From: Sternotherus odoratus
Taxonomy: Eukaryota; Chordata; Testudines; Kinosternidae
Length of the DNA stretch: 64,000 bases
Direction of reading: 5' to 3'
Assembly (NCBI GenBank): GCA_032164245.1
Contig: JAVMKO010000006.1
Coordinates: 41,164,319-41,228,318, forward strand
Numbering within the stretch: the first letter of the stretch is position 1; the number at the start of each line of letters is the position of its first letter. The position numbers were made by a program, and so were the translations under genes. Shown one piece after another: positions 10,126 through 20,730 of the stretch. The notes beneath the pieces are model-generated. The model worked only from the letters and a program-made list of their open reading frames with translations, had not been told where the DNA came from and did no database searches.

Positions 10126-11142
10126 TTATATCAGACCATTTCTCCAGATCATTTTGAATTCTAATCTTGTACTCCAAAGCAATTGCAACCCTTTCAGCTT
10201 GGTATCATCCACAAACTTTATACGTGTATTTTCTATGCCATTCTCCATATAATTTATGAGAAGATATTGACTAGGACCCAGGACAGATCGCTGTGGAATG
10301 CCACTCAATATGCATCTCAGCTTGACTGTAAACCATTGATAACTACTCTGAGTACAGTTTTCCAACCAGTTGTGCACCAATCTTACAGCAGATTTGTCTC
10401 TGGGCTAAATTTCCTTAGGCTATGTCTATACTGGAATGTCATCAGCAAAACTTTTGGTTTTCAGGGGTGTTAAACCGCTCTTCCCACCTCCCCCCCCCCA
10501 AAAAAATAACAAATCTTTTACCGACGAAAAGCACCGGTGTAAACGGCTCTTTGTTGGCAGGCGCACTCTCCTGCCGACGAAACTGCTGATACTTGATGGG
10601 GGTGGAATTTTTTTTGTTGGCAGGAGAGCTGTCTCTCTCCTGCTGACAAATAGCAGTTTCACTGTGTGCCTTTCAGTGGTGCGGCTGCAGCAGCACAGCC
10701 ATGTAACTAAAAGCTGTGGAGTGTAGACATAGCCTTAGTTTGCTTATGAAACGGTCACATGAGACAGTATCCAAAGCCTTACTAAAATCAAGGTCTATCA
10801 CATCTACTGCTTCCCCCCATCCACAAAACTGTCAAAGATTAATAGATTTGTTTGACTTGATTTGTTCTTGACAAATCCATGTTAACTGTCACTTTTATCT
10901 CCTTATTATCTTCTAGGTGCTTAGAAATTGATTGTTTATTTGCTTCATTATCTTTCTGGGTACCAAAATTAAGATGATTGATTTATAATTCGTGGGTTGT
11001 CCTTATTCCCCTTTTAGAGATGGTATTATGTTTGCCTTTTTCCAGTCCTCTGAGAACTTTCCTGTCCTCCACAAGTTCTCAAAAACAATCATTAATGGCT
11101 CAGCGGTCTGTTCAGCCAGTTCCTTATGTATTCTAGGACTTA
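10126..11142 (-). pseudogene. CR1 reverse transcriptase remnant
   Basis: Minus-strand fragments show SGIPQRSVLGP, then a shifted YMENGIENTRIKFVDDTKL (the catalytic FADD box reads FVDD). Above the inserted MITE, translated sequence at 10740-10830 gives a DLDFSKALDTVS motif, the conserved FSKAFDTV box. These are RT palm motifs of CR1 ORF2 in the correct order. Multiple stops and the 317-bp insertion make it non-functional. Confidence 0.8.
10418..10734. mobile_element. Harbinger-like MITE inside CR1
   Basis: 317 bp with termini GGCTATGTCTATACT and GTGTAGACATAGCC and a TTA duplication (10415-10417 and 10735-10737). Removing it rejoins CR1 sequence (aaatttcc-TTA-gtttgcttatg), so it inserted after the CR1. 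It contains a C8/A6 run at about 10492-10506 and internal gttggcagg-type inverted phrases. Confidence 0.85.
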
Positions 11143-11487
11143 TAGTAAACCTCAGTTATGAACACCTTGGGAATGGACGCTGTTCATAATTCTGAAATGT
11201 TCATAACTCAACAAAATATTATGGTTGTTCTTTCAAAAGTTTGTAACTCAACATTGACTTAATATAGCTTTGAACTGTATTATGTAGAAGAAAAATGTCG
11301 CTTTCAGGGTTTTTTTTTTGTAGTTTACATTTAACACAGTGCTGTGTAGTAGTACTGTATTTGCCTCCCCTCCCCCTTCTTTTTTTGTCTCTGTTACTGC
11401 CTGATTGGGTACTTCTGTCTCCAAATGAAGTGTGTGGTTGACTGGTCAGTTCGTAACTCTGGTGTTTGTAACGCTGAGGTTCTACTG
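11143..11487. mobile_element. Tigger/mariner-like MITE inside CR1
   Basis: 345 bp with inverted ends (left tagtaaacctcagttatgaa, right gcgttacaaacaccagag when read inward on the minus strand; outermost CAGTAGAACCTC). The left flank is TA and the right flank TG, consistent with a mutated TA duplication. CR1 sequence resumes on both sides (ttctaggact / ttccatcatgcc). Confidence 0.7.
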
Positions 11488-11532
11488 TGTTCCATCATGC
11501 CATACTGACGTGAAGCTACCTAACTTGTCTAA

Positions 11533-12303
11533 CTAAATTTTAACTTTCCCTATTTTAGCTTCAGTTGCTACTCCATTTACCCTGATGTTCAGTATGTTAG
11601 TTATCAGATTAATGCTAACCATTTTGGTGAAAATTGAAACAAAGAAAGCATTTAACATTTCAGCCATTGCTGTGTCTTCTGTTGTTGTCTTTCCCTTTTC
11701 ATTGAGCAGGGGCCTATTTCTAATATATCTGTAAAATCCTTTCTTGTTACCCTTTATGTCCCTAACTAGGTTAATCTTATTTTGTGCCTGGGCCTTTCTA
11801 ATTTTCTCCCTAATGCTTGTGTTATTTTTTATATTCATTCTTCATAATTTTACTTAGTTTCCACTTTTTGTTTGACTCTTTTTTAAGTTTTAGGTCATTG
11901 AAGATCTCCCAGTTAGGCCAGTCTGGCCATACTTCCTATCTTTCCTACACATTGGGATGTTTTGCTATTGTACCCTTAATAATATCTTTTTTTACAACTG
12001 CCAACCCTCCAGAACTCTTTTTTCCCTTAGACTTGCTTGCCATGGGATCTTACCTATCAACTCTCTGAGTTTGCTAAAATCTGCCTTCTTGAAGTCTATT
12101 GTCTTTATTCTGCTGTTTTCTTCCCTACCATTCCTTAAAATCATGAACTCTGCCATTTTATGATCACTTTCACCCAAGCTGCCATCCATCTTCAAATTCT
12201 CAATCAGTTTCTCCCTTTTTGTCAGAATCAAATCTAGAACAGTCTTTCCCCTACTTGCATTTTCTACCTTATGTAATAAAAAGTTGTCTCCTTTGCATTC
12301 CAA
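11533..12303 (-). pseudogene. CR1 endonuclease C-terminus and linker remnant
   Basis: The frame at 11838-11533 contains [17 protein letters not shown] and [15 protein letters not shown], the CR1 region between endonuclease and RT. The frame at 12303-11992 contains [16 protein letters not shown] and [13 protein letters not shown], the C-terminal part of the APE-type endonuclease including the SDH motif. A shift separates the two frames. Confidence 0.75.
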
Positions 12304-12520
12304 GACCTTGTTGGATAATCTGGGCCCTGCAGAATTATTTTCCTAACAGATAGTTGAAGCCCCCAGTCACCACCAAGTCCTGTGCTTTGGATAATTTTGT
12401 TAATGGTTTAAAAAAAACCTCCTCTACCTCTTCTTCCTGGTTAGGTGTTCTGTAGTAGATCCCCTATCATGAACATTTACCCATTTTAGCCTTATCCAGA
12501 GAGTTTAAGCAAGTCTGCCT

Positions 12521-13547
12521 CCCACTTCTGTCTACCTACCTCTCACACTGGATGGTCTCTCCAGCTTGGCTTTGTGTGACAGGGAAATGTAGGCCAGTTT
12601 TTGCAAATCCACACCAGGACCTGGGGAGAGGCATCCATGATTGGGGTCTCCATCTGGACACAGGGACATATGAAGGAGCCAGGAGCTGTATAGGCATTGG
12701 TGATGTGGCCTTTCCAAAGTGTGGTGATTTAATTCTTTTGCTCTCCTAAAAACCTCCCTCCAAAATTCCCATTTGCTAGCTTCTCTTGGTTGCTTATCGT
12801 CTGGCTTTTAAGTCCTTCCCTCCTAGGTCAGTTTTGTTCATTCATTAACACACAGAGGAAGGGTGGTTGCTAAGGAGATTAAGGATCAAATGATAGGAGG
12901 CTAGGGCCTGGATAATGCACACTCAGCTACCAGCTAGTAAGTCTCTGGTCCCCCTTTATCATACAGTCCCCAACACTGTAAAAGTTAAGCAAGCCAAAAG
13001 AAAAACCAAACAGACAAACAAGGTCACTCATCCCAAGAAATAGGCTGTCTCCTTCCTGCAACAGGATTTGCTGGATTTATATTTGATGAAGCCAGATTGG
13101 AGTTTCTGGAAGGGGATTGTGTTTTACCCTGTGTTTATTGGGCTGTTAGGGACAAAATGACTGCAGAGTATAAGTCAAACCAATCACTATTCTGACTTCT
13201 TTTTTGCTAAGATAAGGCATAGTAGCTATACTGTAGAAATATTTCTCTGACAATATTTAACACCTTAATTGAAAAGCCTATAGATACAGAAAACTAAAAG
13301 TTGTTATTGACTGTTGTGTCTACAATAATACTAACAAGTAATTAAATTTACATTATACTGATGGAGATTTGAAAATAAAAGGTAAAAATACATCAAATGC
13401 TATTTCAAACATGTCTGTTTTATTTTGATTATCATCTGCACAGTGCTGAACTTTTCTTTTTCTTTTCCTATTATTCATGTATAGTGTTTTGGGTCAGGAT
13501 CTAGGATTACAAAAATGGATTTGGAATTTGACAAAGCATGTTGCTTT
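12521..13547. other. No gene recognised
   Basis: A moderately GC-rich stretch (12540-12750) has short frames on both strands without recognisable domains. The rest is AT-rich unique-looking sequence. Confidence 0.45.
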
Positions 13548-13597
13548 AAGTAATGGGCATAGGTGCTAGAACAAGTAATGGGCATAGGTGCTAGAAC
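13548..13597 (+). repeat. Perfect 25-bp tandem duplication
   Basis: The unit aagtaatgggcataggtgct(agaac) occurs twice without mismatch (13548-13572 and 13573-13597), overlapping the left end of the repeat at 13585-13706. A recent slippage or repair event is likely. Confidence 0.9.
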
Positions 13598-13706
13598 AAA
13601 GGGTGCTTCCACACCCCTGGCTGCAAGTGTTTTCCATTACATACAGGGTTTACAGTTTGGTTCAATGGCTCTCAGCACCCCCACTATACAAATTGTTCCA
13701 GCGACC
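13585..13706. repeat. Short TIR repeat (GGTGCT-type)
   Basis: Bounded by aggtgctagaacaa on the left and ttgttccagcgacc on the right, which are inverted copies. The interior has caatggctctcagcaccccc. A related, truncated copy lies in the opposite orientation at 19042-19130. Confidence 0.65.
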
Positions 13707-14984
13707 CTGATAATGGGGAATTTTTGGCCATGTAACCAACCTCCCATAGTGTCAGGCAACTTAGATTACATTCGGCTTTATGACGGTAGTTCACGATATT
13801 GTTGGTTTCTAGTCTACTTTTTAAGCATAGAATATCCCATGTAAAGGCAATGAGGAAGGAATTTGTTTTTATGCCATCAAGAGGTGATGTCCTGAATCAG
13901 TCATGTACCCGTATCTTTCAGAATGAATGGGATTCATGGTCCATTTTATTCCTTAGGTGGTATCATCCATGTTTTTCTAGGCATGTGTTATTTTGTGCAT
14001 ATACTTTGAGACACTTAGGATTGACGGGGTGAGTAATACAGTGCCATTATGACCACATTGCTCTGTCAACATACTTTAGTCCTAACCTATAGTATCCCAC
14101 AATCATTTTAACAATAGCCTTCTCTGAGCAGAGGCATCCTGGCTATACCTATCTTTGTGAGGTAGATAAATGTTTTCCAGGAAGTATCCTGGGATCACAA
14201 AAGCAATTTAAATTTTGACCTCTGATATTCAAAAAAGCTATTGGTGAAAGGCTAGTGCACTTAAAAATAGCATTATCTACCTTTCTCTAACATAAATTAT
14301 TAAAGCTAAATCATAGAAATGTGGCAAGATACACAATTAGCTGGTGGAATAACATCTGGATTATGAATGATATGGCAAGCACAAGAAAAAGGTAATAATT
14401 GTCATAGAGCATCATTAAGTTTTATACACAGACTGAAGCTGGGAGCGTGATGCAGGCAAGCAGAAAGGAGGCTGCTGGACTGTAATCCTATTCTATGTTT
14501 CTTCACAGAATAAAACTTGTTCCTGGTGGTTTGTCTGAGTGGATCTGGCCTGAGGTTAATATACACTGACACACAACCCAGACCGTAGAGAGGAGCCTCA
14601 GGCCCAGTTTCCCAATGCTGTGTAAAAAGTCATCAGGCAGACTTTCCCTATCGAACAACCTCATACTAGGCCAGTGAACAAGATGGGGGACCAAACAGAT
14701 TACCTTTGATTTTAAAAATTAATAATTTGGAGGGGAAATTACAATATTTGTAAAGAGATTATTTATATTAATCTTTCAGATGATCTGTGGTGAAGGATAA
14801 AAGTTCCTAACACCTCTTGGGACAGATTTCCTTTAACCAAGCATTGACTTTGGGCCAGATCTACCCCTCTCTTTGCATCCCTTTGTGACAATCAGGGTCC
14901 AGACACCCCAAAAGGAAAAGGGGGTCTGATCTCTAAAAAATACTTCAAATATAAGGTTTGTGGAGTAGGCATTGTCTTTTTGTT
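13707..14984. other. No gene seen
   Basis: AT-rich sequence with only short frames lacking known motifs. Nothing with terminal repeats was noticed. Confidence 0.5.
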
Positions 14985-15072
14985 CTGTATTTGTACAGCA
15001 CCTAGTATGATAGGATCTGGTTTCAGAACTAAGGCTCCTAGGCAGTATGATAATACAAATAAATACAAATAA
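14985..15072 (+). repeat. SINE/LINE 3' tail
   Basis: Contains tttgtacagcacctagtatg, ggctcctaggcagtatgata and an imperfect (aataca)n end. This layout is typical of the 3' tail of an old non-LTR-derived repeat in amniotes. The family is not resolved. Confidence 0.55.
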
Positions 15073-16368
15073 CTGCACCTCCCGAAAGAAGGCATACCTG
15101 AACCTGTTTAATTTCTAGGGCATGCAGGAATTTTCATCGCTTAGATTTTTGGTTTAAAACCCTTATTCCAACTGCTAAATTGTATATTAGCCATGGGAAT
15201 AAGCATTAATCTGTTTAGATTCCAATAATGTGTCTTCCCAGGCACCCAGTGATGGCAAGTTTAGCCAAGTAGCTTGAGGGAATGTATAAACGGAACTGTT
15301 CCACGTATTAAACAAACATTGGTGACTGACAGGAAAACATAAATCAAAGTCATAACAAAAATAACCATAGGATCTTATACTAAGCCATTTCTAGGATACT
15401 AAGTTTGTGGCAGTGCACAGCATCCAGTTTCAAGCTAAATAACCTCGTCCATTATTGTCATGTTCTTCTCCTTTCTCATCCTGACTTACTTTTGACTCAG
15501 TTATTTCATTATTTAGATAACTTTGGGATGATTGGCTGTAGTCTGAGCCCCCTCAAGAGTAGGGGAGATTTATCAGGTGACATGTAGTCCTTTACTCCCG
15601 TCTCAGGGTGGGTTAATGCAGATTTATGAATATGTAGTCTTAGGTATTTCTTCTGTGGTAATGTGGGCTGTTTTATCTGATATTGCCAGTTTTAAGACAT
15701 ACATCTCCGTCAGCTCTGAGTAAAATTTTATCCTTTGCCCCCTTGATCTTGAAAAATTAGATTATTTTTTAGGTTGCAGCAGTGGAGTAGCAAAATCAGT
15801 ATTTACTTCACATTGTGCCTTACATTAACCCTTTCATTATTCCATGATCTTGATTTTTTTAATCCGATTTTATGCGCTCACTATTTGTAAAAAGGAAGCA
15901 CATTACTTTGTCACAAATAACATATCATATCAGTGTATGATACCCTGAAGACTTTAGTTATGTCCCAAAAAGAACATTTATGAGTTTATTATTTGTTTCA
16001 AATTCAGCAAGAGTGATTATTTCAGAGCTAGTACTTTTTTGGCCTATTTTGCCCACTTTTAAAAATAAGTAGTAGTTTAAAACCACACTTAGATCAGATT
16101 CGCTATAGACTGTTGCAGTGTCCTCTGGATTCTGAATATCTGTTAAAATAGTCATGGTACATACAAGATCCTACAATATTTTTACTCTACTGCTGTGGGG
16201 CCAGCTAGGCAGCAGATGAAACAAAGGTTAAGTAACCAACCCCTGTTCCCATAGATGTGGTGACATCTTCAATATGGCTGATGATAGTAAGAAAATAGAT
16301 AAGACAAAGCCATATCAGCCCGTATTCCATAAGAAAGACAGTGAGAAGGGGAAGCATAGTGCCTAGCA
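15073..16368. other. No gene seen
   Basis: Unique-looking AT-rich sequence. Short frames on both strands have no recognisable domains. Confidence 0.5.
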
Positions 16369-17076
16369 CAGGGGTGGGCAAATGTTTTGGCCCAAGGGCC
16401 ACATCAGGGTTCAAAATTGTATGGAAGGCCAGGTAGGGAAGGTGGTGCGTCCCCAAACAGCCTGGTTCTGCCCCCTATCTGACTCCCTCCCACTTCCTTC
16501 CCCCTAACTGCCCCACTCAGAACCCCCGACCCATCCACCCTCCCACTCCTTGTCCCCTGACTACTCCCTTCAGAGACCCCATCCCTAATCATCCCGACCA
16601 AGACCCCACCCCCTCTAAGCCCCCCTGCTCCTTGTCCCCAACTGTGCCCTCCAGAGACCCCCCTGCCCCTAATCACCCCCCAACCCTATCTAACCCCCAT
16701 GCTTCCTGTCCCCTGACTGCCCCAACCACTAGCCATACCCATGCCCTCTGACAGGCCCCCTGGGACTCCCATGCCCTATCCAACCCCCTCCGTTCCCCGT
16801 CCCCATCCACCACCCCGAGACCCTCTAGCCCTCATCCAACCCCCCTCCCCTGGCTCCGGGCCCCTTACCATGCCACTCAGAACAGCATGTCCAGCCCCAA
16901 AGCGCTGTTCGTGTGGCGTGCTGAGGCTGCGGGGGGGGGGTGGGGGGAGGGGGGGAGAACTGGGGACAGCGGGGGAGGGGAGAGGTGCTAGCCTCCCCAG
17001 CCAGGAGCTTGGGGCACCAGATAGAATTAGCCCACGGGCCGGATGTGGTCTGTGGTCTGTAGTTTGCCCATCTCTG
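16369..17076. mobile_element. hAT element with perfect 8-bp TSD
   Basis: 708 bp starting CAGGGGTGGGCAAA and ending TTTGCCCATCTCTG, with a perfect duplication GCCTAGCA at 16361-16368 and 17077-17084. The left two thirds are extremely C-rich on the plus strand (ccccctaactgccccac-like units) and the right part has G runs (16929-16982). No transposase frame is present, so it is non-autonomous. Confidence 0.9.
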
Positions 17077-17084
17077 GCCTAGCA

Positions 17085-19041
17085 CAATGGGGCTTGTGAG
17101 TGGGGTTACTAAGCACTGCAGTAATCCAAATAAATAATACTGATTAAAAAACTGAAAGAAAACAAATGTTATGTAAAGTTTCAAAGAGGGGTTTAAATGT
17201 AAAATTACTGGTACTTGAAACTGTCCTTTTCATTATTCTATTCACTTAATTATGCTTTTACCATTCTCTTATGAAAGAGCGAGAGAGAAAATGAGACAAT
17301 GGAACTAAACTCTTCCTGGAAGTCTGGCGGAGGAGAGAAGAGAGAAGCACAGTCTTTTTTCTTTGTAGCCTCTTTTTACTATAGAAATCTTACTGTTTCT
17401 TTTGCAAATCTTGAGAGAGGTCAAAAAAGAAGAACCAGTGTGACCCTTGGAAAACTGTCTCTTTCATCTCCCTTGCTCTGCAAAGGATATACTTCTTGTC
17501 TTGCAAATGGAGCCGTTTGACAATCATTGCTCTCTGTATCTGGTTTAAGCTTCCTCTTTGGTGCTAACAACTAGTGCACTTTTGACCTCCCTATGTTGCA
17601 GTGGAGGTATGGTGCCAAAAAAGGTCAAGGAACAACTTTTCCACAAAGATCAGTCTCTTTTCCTTTGAGTAACCCCAGAACTTGGATATTGGCCTTTCTG
17701 GACTTGATTTTAAGAGAATTTAGGGCCGTTCCAGAGAAAGCAGAGGCAGTTATCTACTACTGCTTTACAGCCCACATGCTGGTCCCTTATTTGTTGCTCA
17801 TTTCCCCCCAAGATTTCTCCAGTTTGTTTATCTTTACACCTTCAAGTTATATATGTGAGCTCTTTCCTATGGCTTTTTTTAAGAAGAGGTTCCTTCTGTT
17901 TTCTACAACAGCAGGAGAGAGTCAACAATTGGACCATTTGAAAAGATATAAAAGTTGCACAATTTTCAGGATCACTAAGACATTCATCTCCTCAGAGTTT
18001 CCACATAAGTAAATTAAATACAAAAGTGAACTGGTTATTTTAAACAACATTAAAAGGTCTACTTTGCACCACTAAAAATCAAGGATTTCAAGGTTAAGTC
18101 CTTTTATTTTACTCTGAACTTATATACTTGTGAAATACAAATTAACAACAAAGTATAAAATTAAAATTTCATATTTTTGTCACTTTAAAATAATTTAAAT
18201 CATGTTTCCTGGAAGACTTGAAATGTTTTATTATTCGAATTAAGACACCATTCCATCATTTCAGCAAGGGTTCTGACCTTTGGGCAACGTATTCAATACT
18301 CTTTTCCAGTCAGCATTTTCTCTTGAAATTTTGTATACTGAGCTACACATTAGACATTATTCAACAGGCCATATCCCAGGTAAAACTCAGTGTGAGTTTG
18401 GCCTGTATAAGGATGGAAAAATTGGCTCATTCATTATATGTAAGGTGGTGGATTTATTATTTAATTGCTACCATTTCTTTGAAATAGTCCCTTTAAAATG
18501 CATATCGTGCTGATATTCTGTAGTTACTTTGTTCGGGTACTTTAGCTTAAATGTGATTATCTAGTTGCCATGTATATAGTTTTGCAGTCAGAGAACTACA
18601 ATCCCTGGTGAAATTTTAGATATTTAGATATTTAGCAATTCAGCATGAAATATGTTTTTGTTGTTGCTGCTTTGTGTTTTAAAGAGGTATTTTCAGATAA
18701 ATATGCGCATAAACCTACATACATGATTGTGGTTTTAGGTACAATATATGGTTGCTTAAGTGGTGCAGCAATATTATATCGAGAGGATACACCTACCAGT
18801 GTTAAACATTCCATACATGCTGTTGTATAACAATGTTGCATTTGTTTAAAATACTCACCCATACCAGGTTTTCTACTTGTGTAAAACAATTCTGTAACAA
18901 ATTCAAAAATAACCTATTCTATCTACTTCTGCAACAATGGAATAGCACAACAAATCAATAAACATTTCCAGTTTTTAAAACCTTAACACCATGGTCATTT
19001 AAAAATTTCTTTTCAAAACATAAAAAAAAAATGTATTCAGA
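17085..19041. other. AT-rich intergenic DNA, no gene recognised
   Basis: A 139-residue plus frame (17593-18012) and two opposed frames around 18632-18889 are the longest, but they show no domain, no splice context and ordinary AT-rich composition. No terminal repeats were seen. If the AKAP6-NPAS3 placement is right, low-repeat stretches like this could hold conserved non-coding elements. Confidence 0.4.
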
Positions 19042-19130
19042 GGTGCTTGAACGATTTGTATAGTGGGGGTGCTGAGAACCAACCCCTGCATATAATGAAA
19101 ACCACTTCAAGCAGCACTCCCCCAGCATCA
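19042..19130. repeat. GGTGCT-type repeat, truncated copy
   Basis: aggtgcttgaacgatttgta followed by tagtgggggtgctgagaacc is the reverse-orientation relative of 13585-13706. The distal end is not resolved. Confidence 0.6.
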
Positions 19131-19508
19131 TAATGTAATGAAATAATTACATTATATTATGAAGTGATAATTTGACCTTTTTGCATTGAATTAGTCACTA
19201 AAATATCAATTAGTTCCTGTTTAAAATATATATAACTTCTAAACAATTAAAGATTTGTAGTGAAGTAGACTTAGGCTAAGTCCTGCTATTAAAAATTTAA
19301 GCTCAGAGCAAATTTCTGCATCAAAGCTAAAGTGTTAAAAAAGTGTTTAAGAAATAATAACTAATGCTCAACACTAGAATAGACTTTATTGTGTTCAAAG
19401 TGCTGAACAATTAACAACTAATCAAGAAAATTTGGCAGCCCCTGAACTATATCACTAATGCTGCTGCTATAGAAACAAAATGATCTTTAATCATCTTAAA
19501 ATATATGT
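19131..19508. other. No gene seen
   Basis: AT-rich sequence, no coding or repeat structure noticed. Confidence 0.5.
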
Positions 19509-19645
19509 TTAAGACTAGCAGCCATGTTAGTCTGTATCTGTGTTAGTCTGTTGCATCGGATGAAGTGGGCTATTGCACACGAAAGCTTATGCTGAGATAA
19601 ACTGGTTGGTCTCGAAGGTGCTACAAAGTCTTCCTCGTCTTATTA
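19509..19645. repeat. Partial copy of the fold-back repeat family seen at 44527
   Basis: gccatgttagtctgtatctg, gatgaagtgggctattgcac, acgaaagcttatgctgagat and ggttggtctcgaaggtgcta match, with divergence, the repeat at 44527-44709 (gccgtgttagtctgg, cgaagtgggtattcgcccac, aaagctcatgcttcaat). The cttcctcgtcttatt end is typical of this family. Confidence 0.6.
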
Positions 19646-20360
19646 AAAGATATGGTATATATCATAATATTTAGGAATTTGGACAAAGAAGTTTGGCTGC
19701 TGATGGATTATTTTTTATCTAGTCATCACAGTTAAAATAGTACTTTTCGATCAGTTTTTCAGCTTCTTGTTAACATTTTCTGTGCAGAGATGCAATAATT
19801 TATTCCAACAAAACCTGTAATCTTGGTGCTATTATGAGCCTGATTCTCCTCTCACGTTCATTTTACACAGTTACTCCACTGATTTCAGTGAAGATGCTCC
19901 TGGTTTACACCAGTGTGTAAGTGAGAGGAAAACCAGGCCCTTTTTTACAAAAAGGCTGTTTGCATGAATGCATTTGAATTTTTAGTATTACAGTAACAAG
20001 TAGTATACAATAGTACCTCTAATGTGGTCCACTTCTTGCTTCTCTCTCAAGTGACCAACTGGCATGAAGAGTTGTGTCCTCTACCAGTTGCTTTGGATGC
20101 TCCATCTTCCTATATTATTACAGTCTGTAGGTTGTTTTGCATTGGCAAGATGTGAGATCTTGCTGGCCATTCTGTTCTTCCCAGCAGGAAAAAGCTTTAT
20201 TTGTTTGCAGAAGCAGAGAATATTTAGTGATCTTTTTCTTCTTCATTCCACTCTCTTCTGTACTGAAAACTTTTTTCCTGCTGACCAAACTCAGTGGGAG
20301 TCCCCTGGCTGCTTTAGGATACAGCACTACTCCTAAAGAAAGTGGTAAGTGCTTTCTCTT
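19646..20360. other. No gene; one palindromic repeat at 19852-19942
   Basis: Apart from the listed fold-back, sequence is AT-rich without coding support. The right end is the flank of the Harbinger element. Confidence 0.5.
19852..19942. repeat. Palindromic fold-back repeat
   Basis: Left arm gcctgattctcctctcacgt and right arm gtgagaggaaaaccaggccc are inverted copies flanking a centre with ccactgatttcagtg. It belongs to a class of short hairpin repeats recurring at 48161 and 49405. Confidence 0.65.
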
Positions 20361-20560
20361 GGGCTTTGGTTACACTTACAGGATTATAGCACTTTTGGTT
20401 ATAGCGCATCCCATATACAGCAATAGGTATTGCGCTAGAGTGTGTGCACACTTAGACCCGCCAGCGCTAGAGCATGGCCACATTTGCGGCGCTTCAGGCG
20501 GCATTAGGAGCAGCGCAATAGGGCAGGTATCCCACAGAGCCCCTCTTCCCAATCTGGCGC
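20361..20560. repeat. Left terminal region of the Harbinger element
   Basis: Starts gggctttggttacacttaca and continues with acagcaataggtattgcgct and gccacatttgcggcgctt. The same series occurs inverted at the right end of the neighbouring element (25150-25291), showing that both share one terminus type. Confidence 0.75.
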
Positions 20561-20730
20561 AATGCCTTGTGGGAAGGGGGGCGTCACTTGTGGCCATTCT
20601 GCATCCTGATCCAACTCCCCGTGATGCTTAGTGTCATATCCCAGCAATCCCTGTGTTTCCGTCCACCTCAGGCGCCGTCTTTCAATGGTTTCAGCAAGGC
20701 GCGCTCCGTCGTCCGTTTTCCTGTGCTGTA

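Larger units (their letters stand above)
9355..12520 (-). mobile_element. Decayed CR1 LINE with two inserted MITEs
   Basis: The minus-strand CR1 3' end lies at about 9355 (plus strand atagaaatgtaggattggaa, ccagtcctctgcactgaggc). It runs upward through the 3' UTR, reverse transcriptase (9.9-11.1 kb), the linker between endonuclease and RT (11.5-11.8 kb) and the C-terminal endonuclease (12.0-12.5 kb). The frame is broken throughout. Two DNA transposons (10418-10734 and 11143-11487) sit inside it, and CR1 sequence continues on both sides of each. It is 5' truncated at about 12520, which is usual for CR1. Confidence 0.88.

Noticed and set aside
17593..18012. 139-codon plus-strand frame
   Set aside because: No domain, no splice or promoter context, AT-rich codon use like the surrounding non-coding DNA, and no supporting neighbour.
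18632..18889. Opposed 61- and 85-codon frames over the same bases
   Set aside because: Both strands are open by chance in AT-rich DNA; neither translation resembles a known family.
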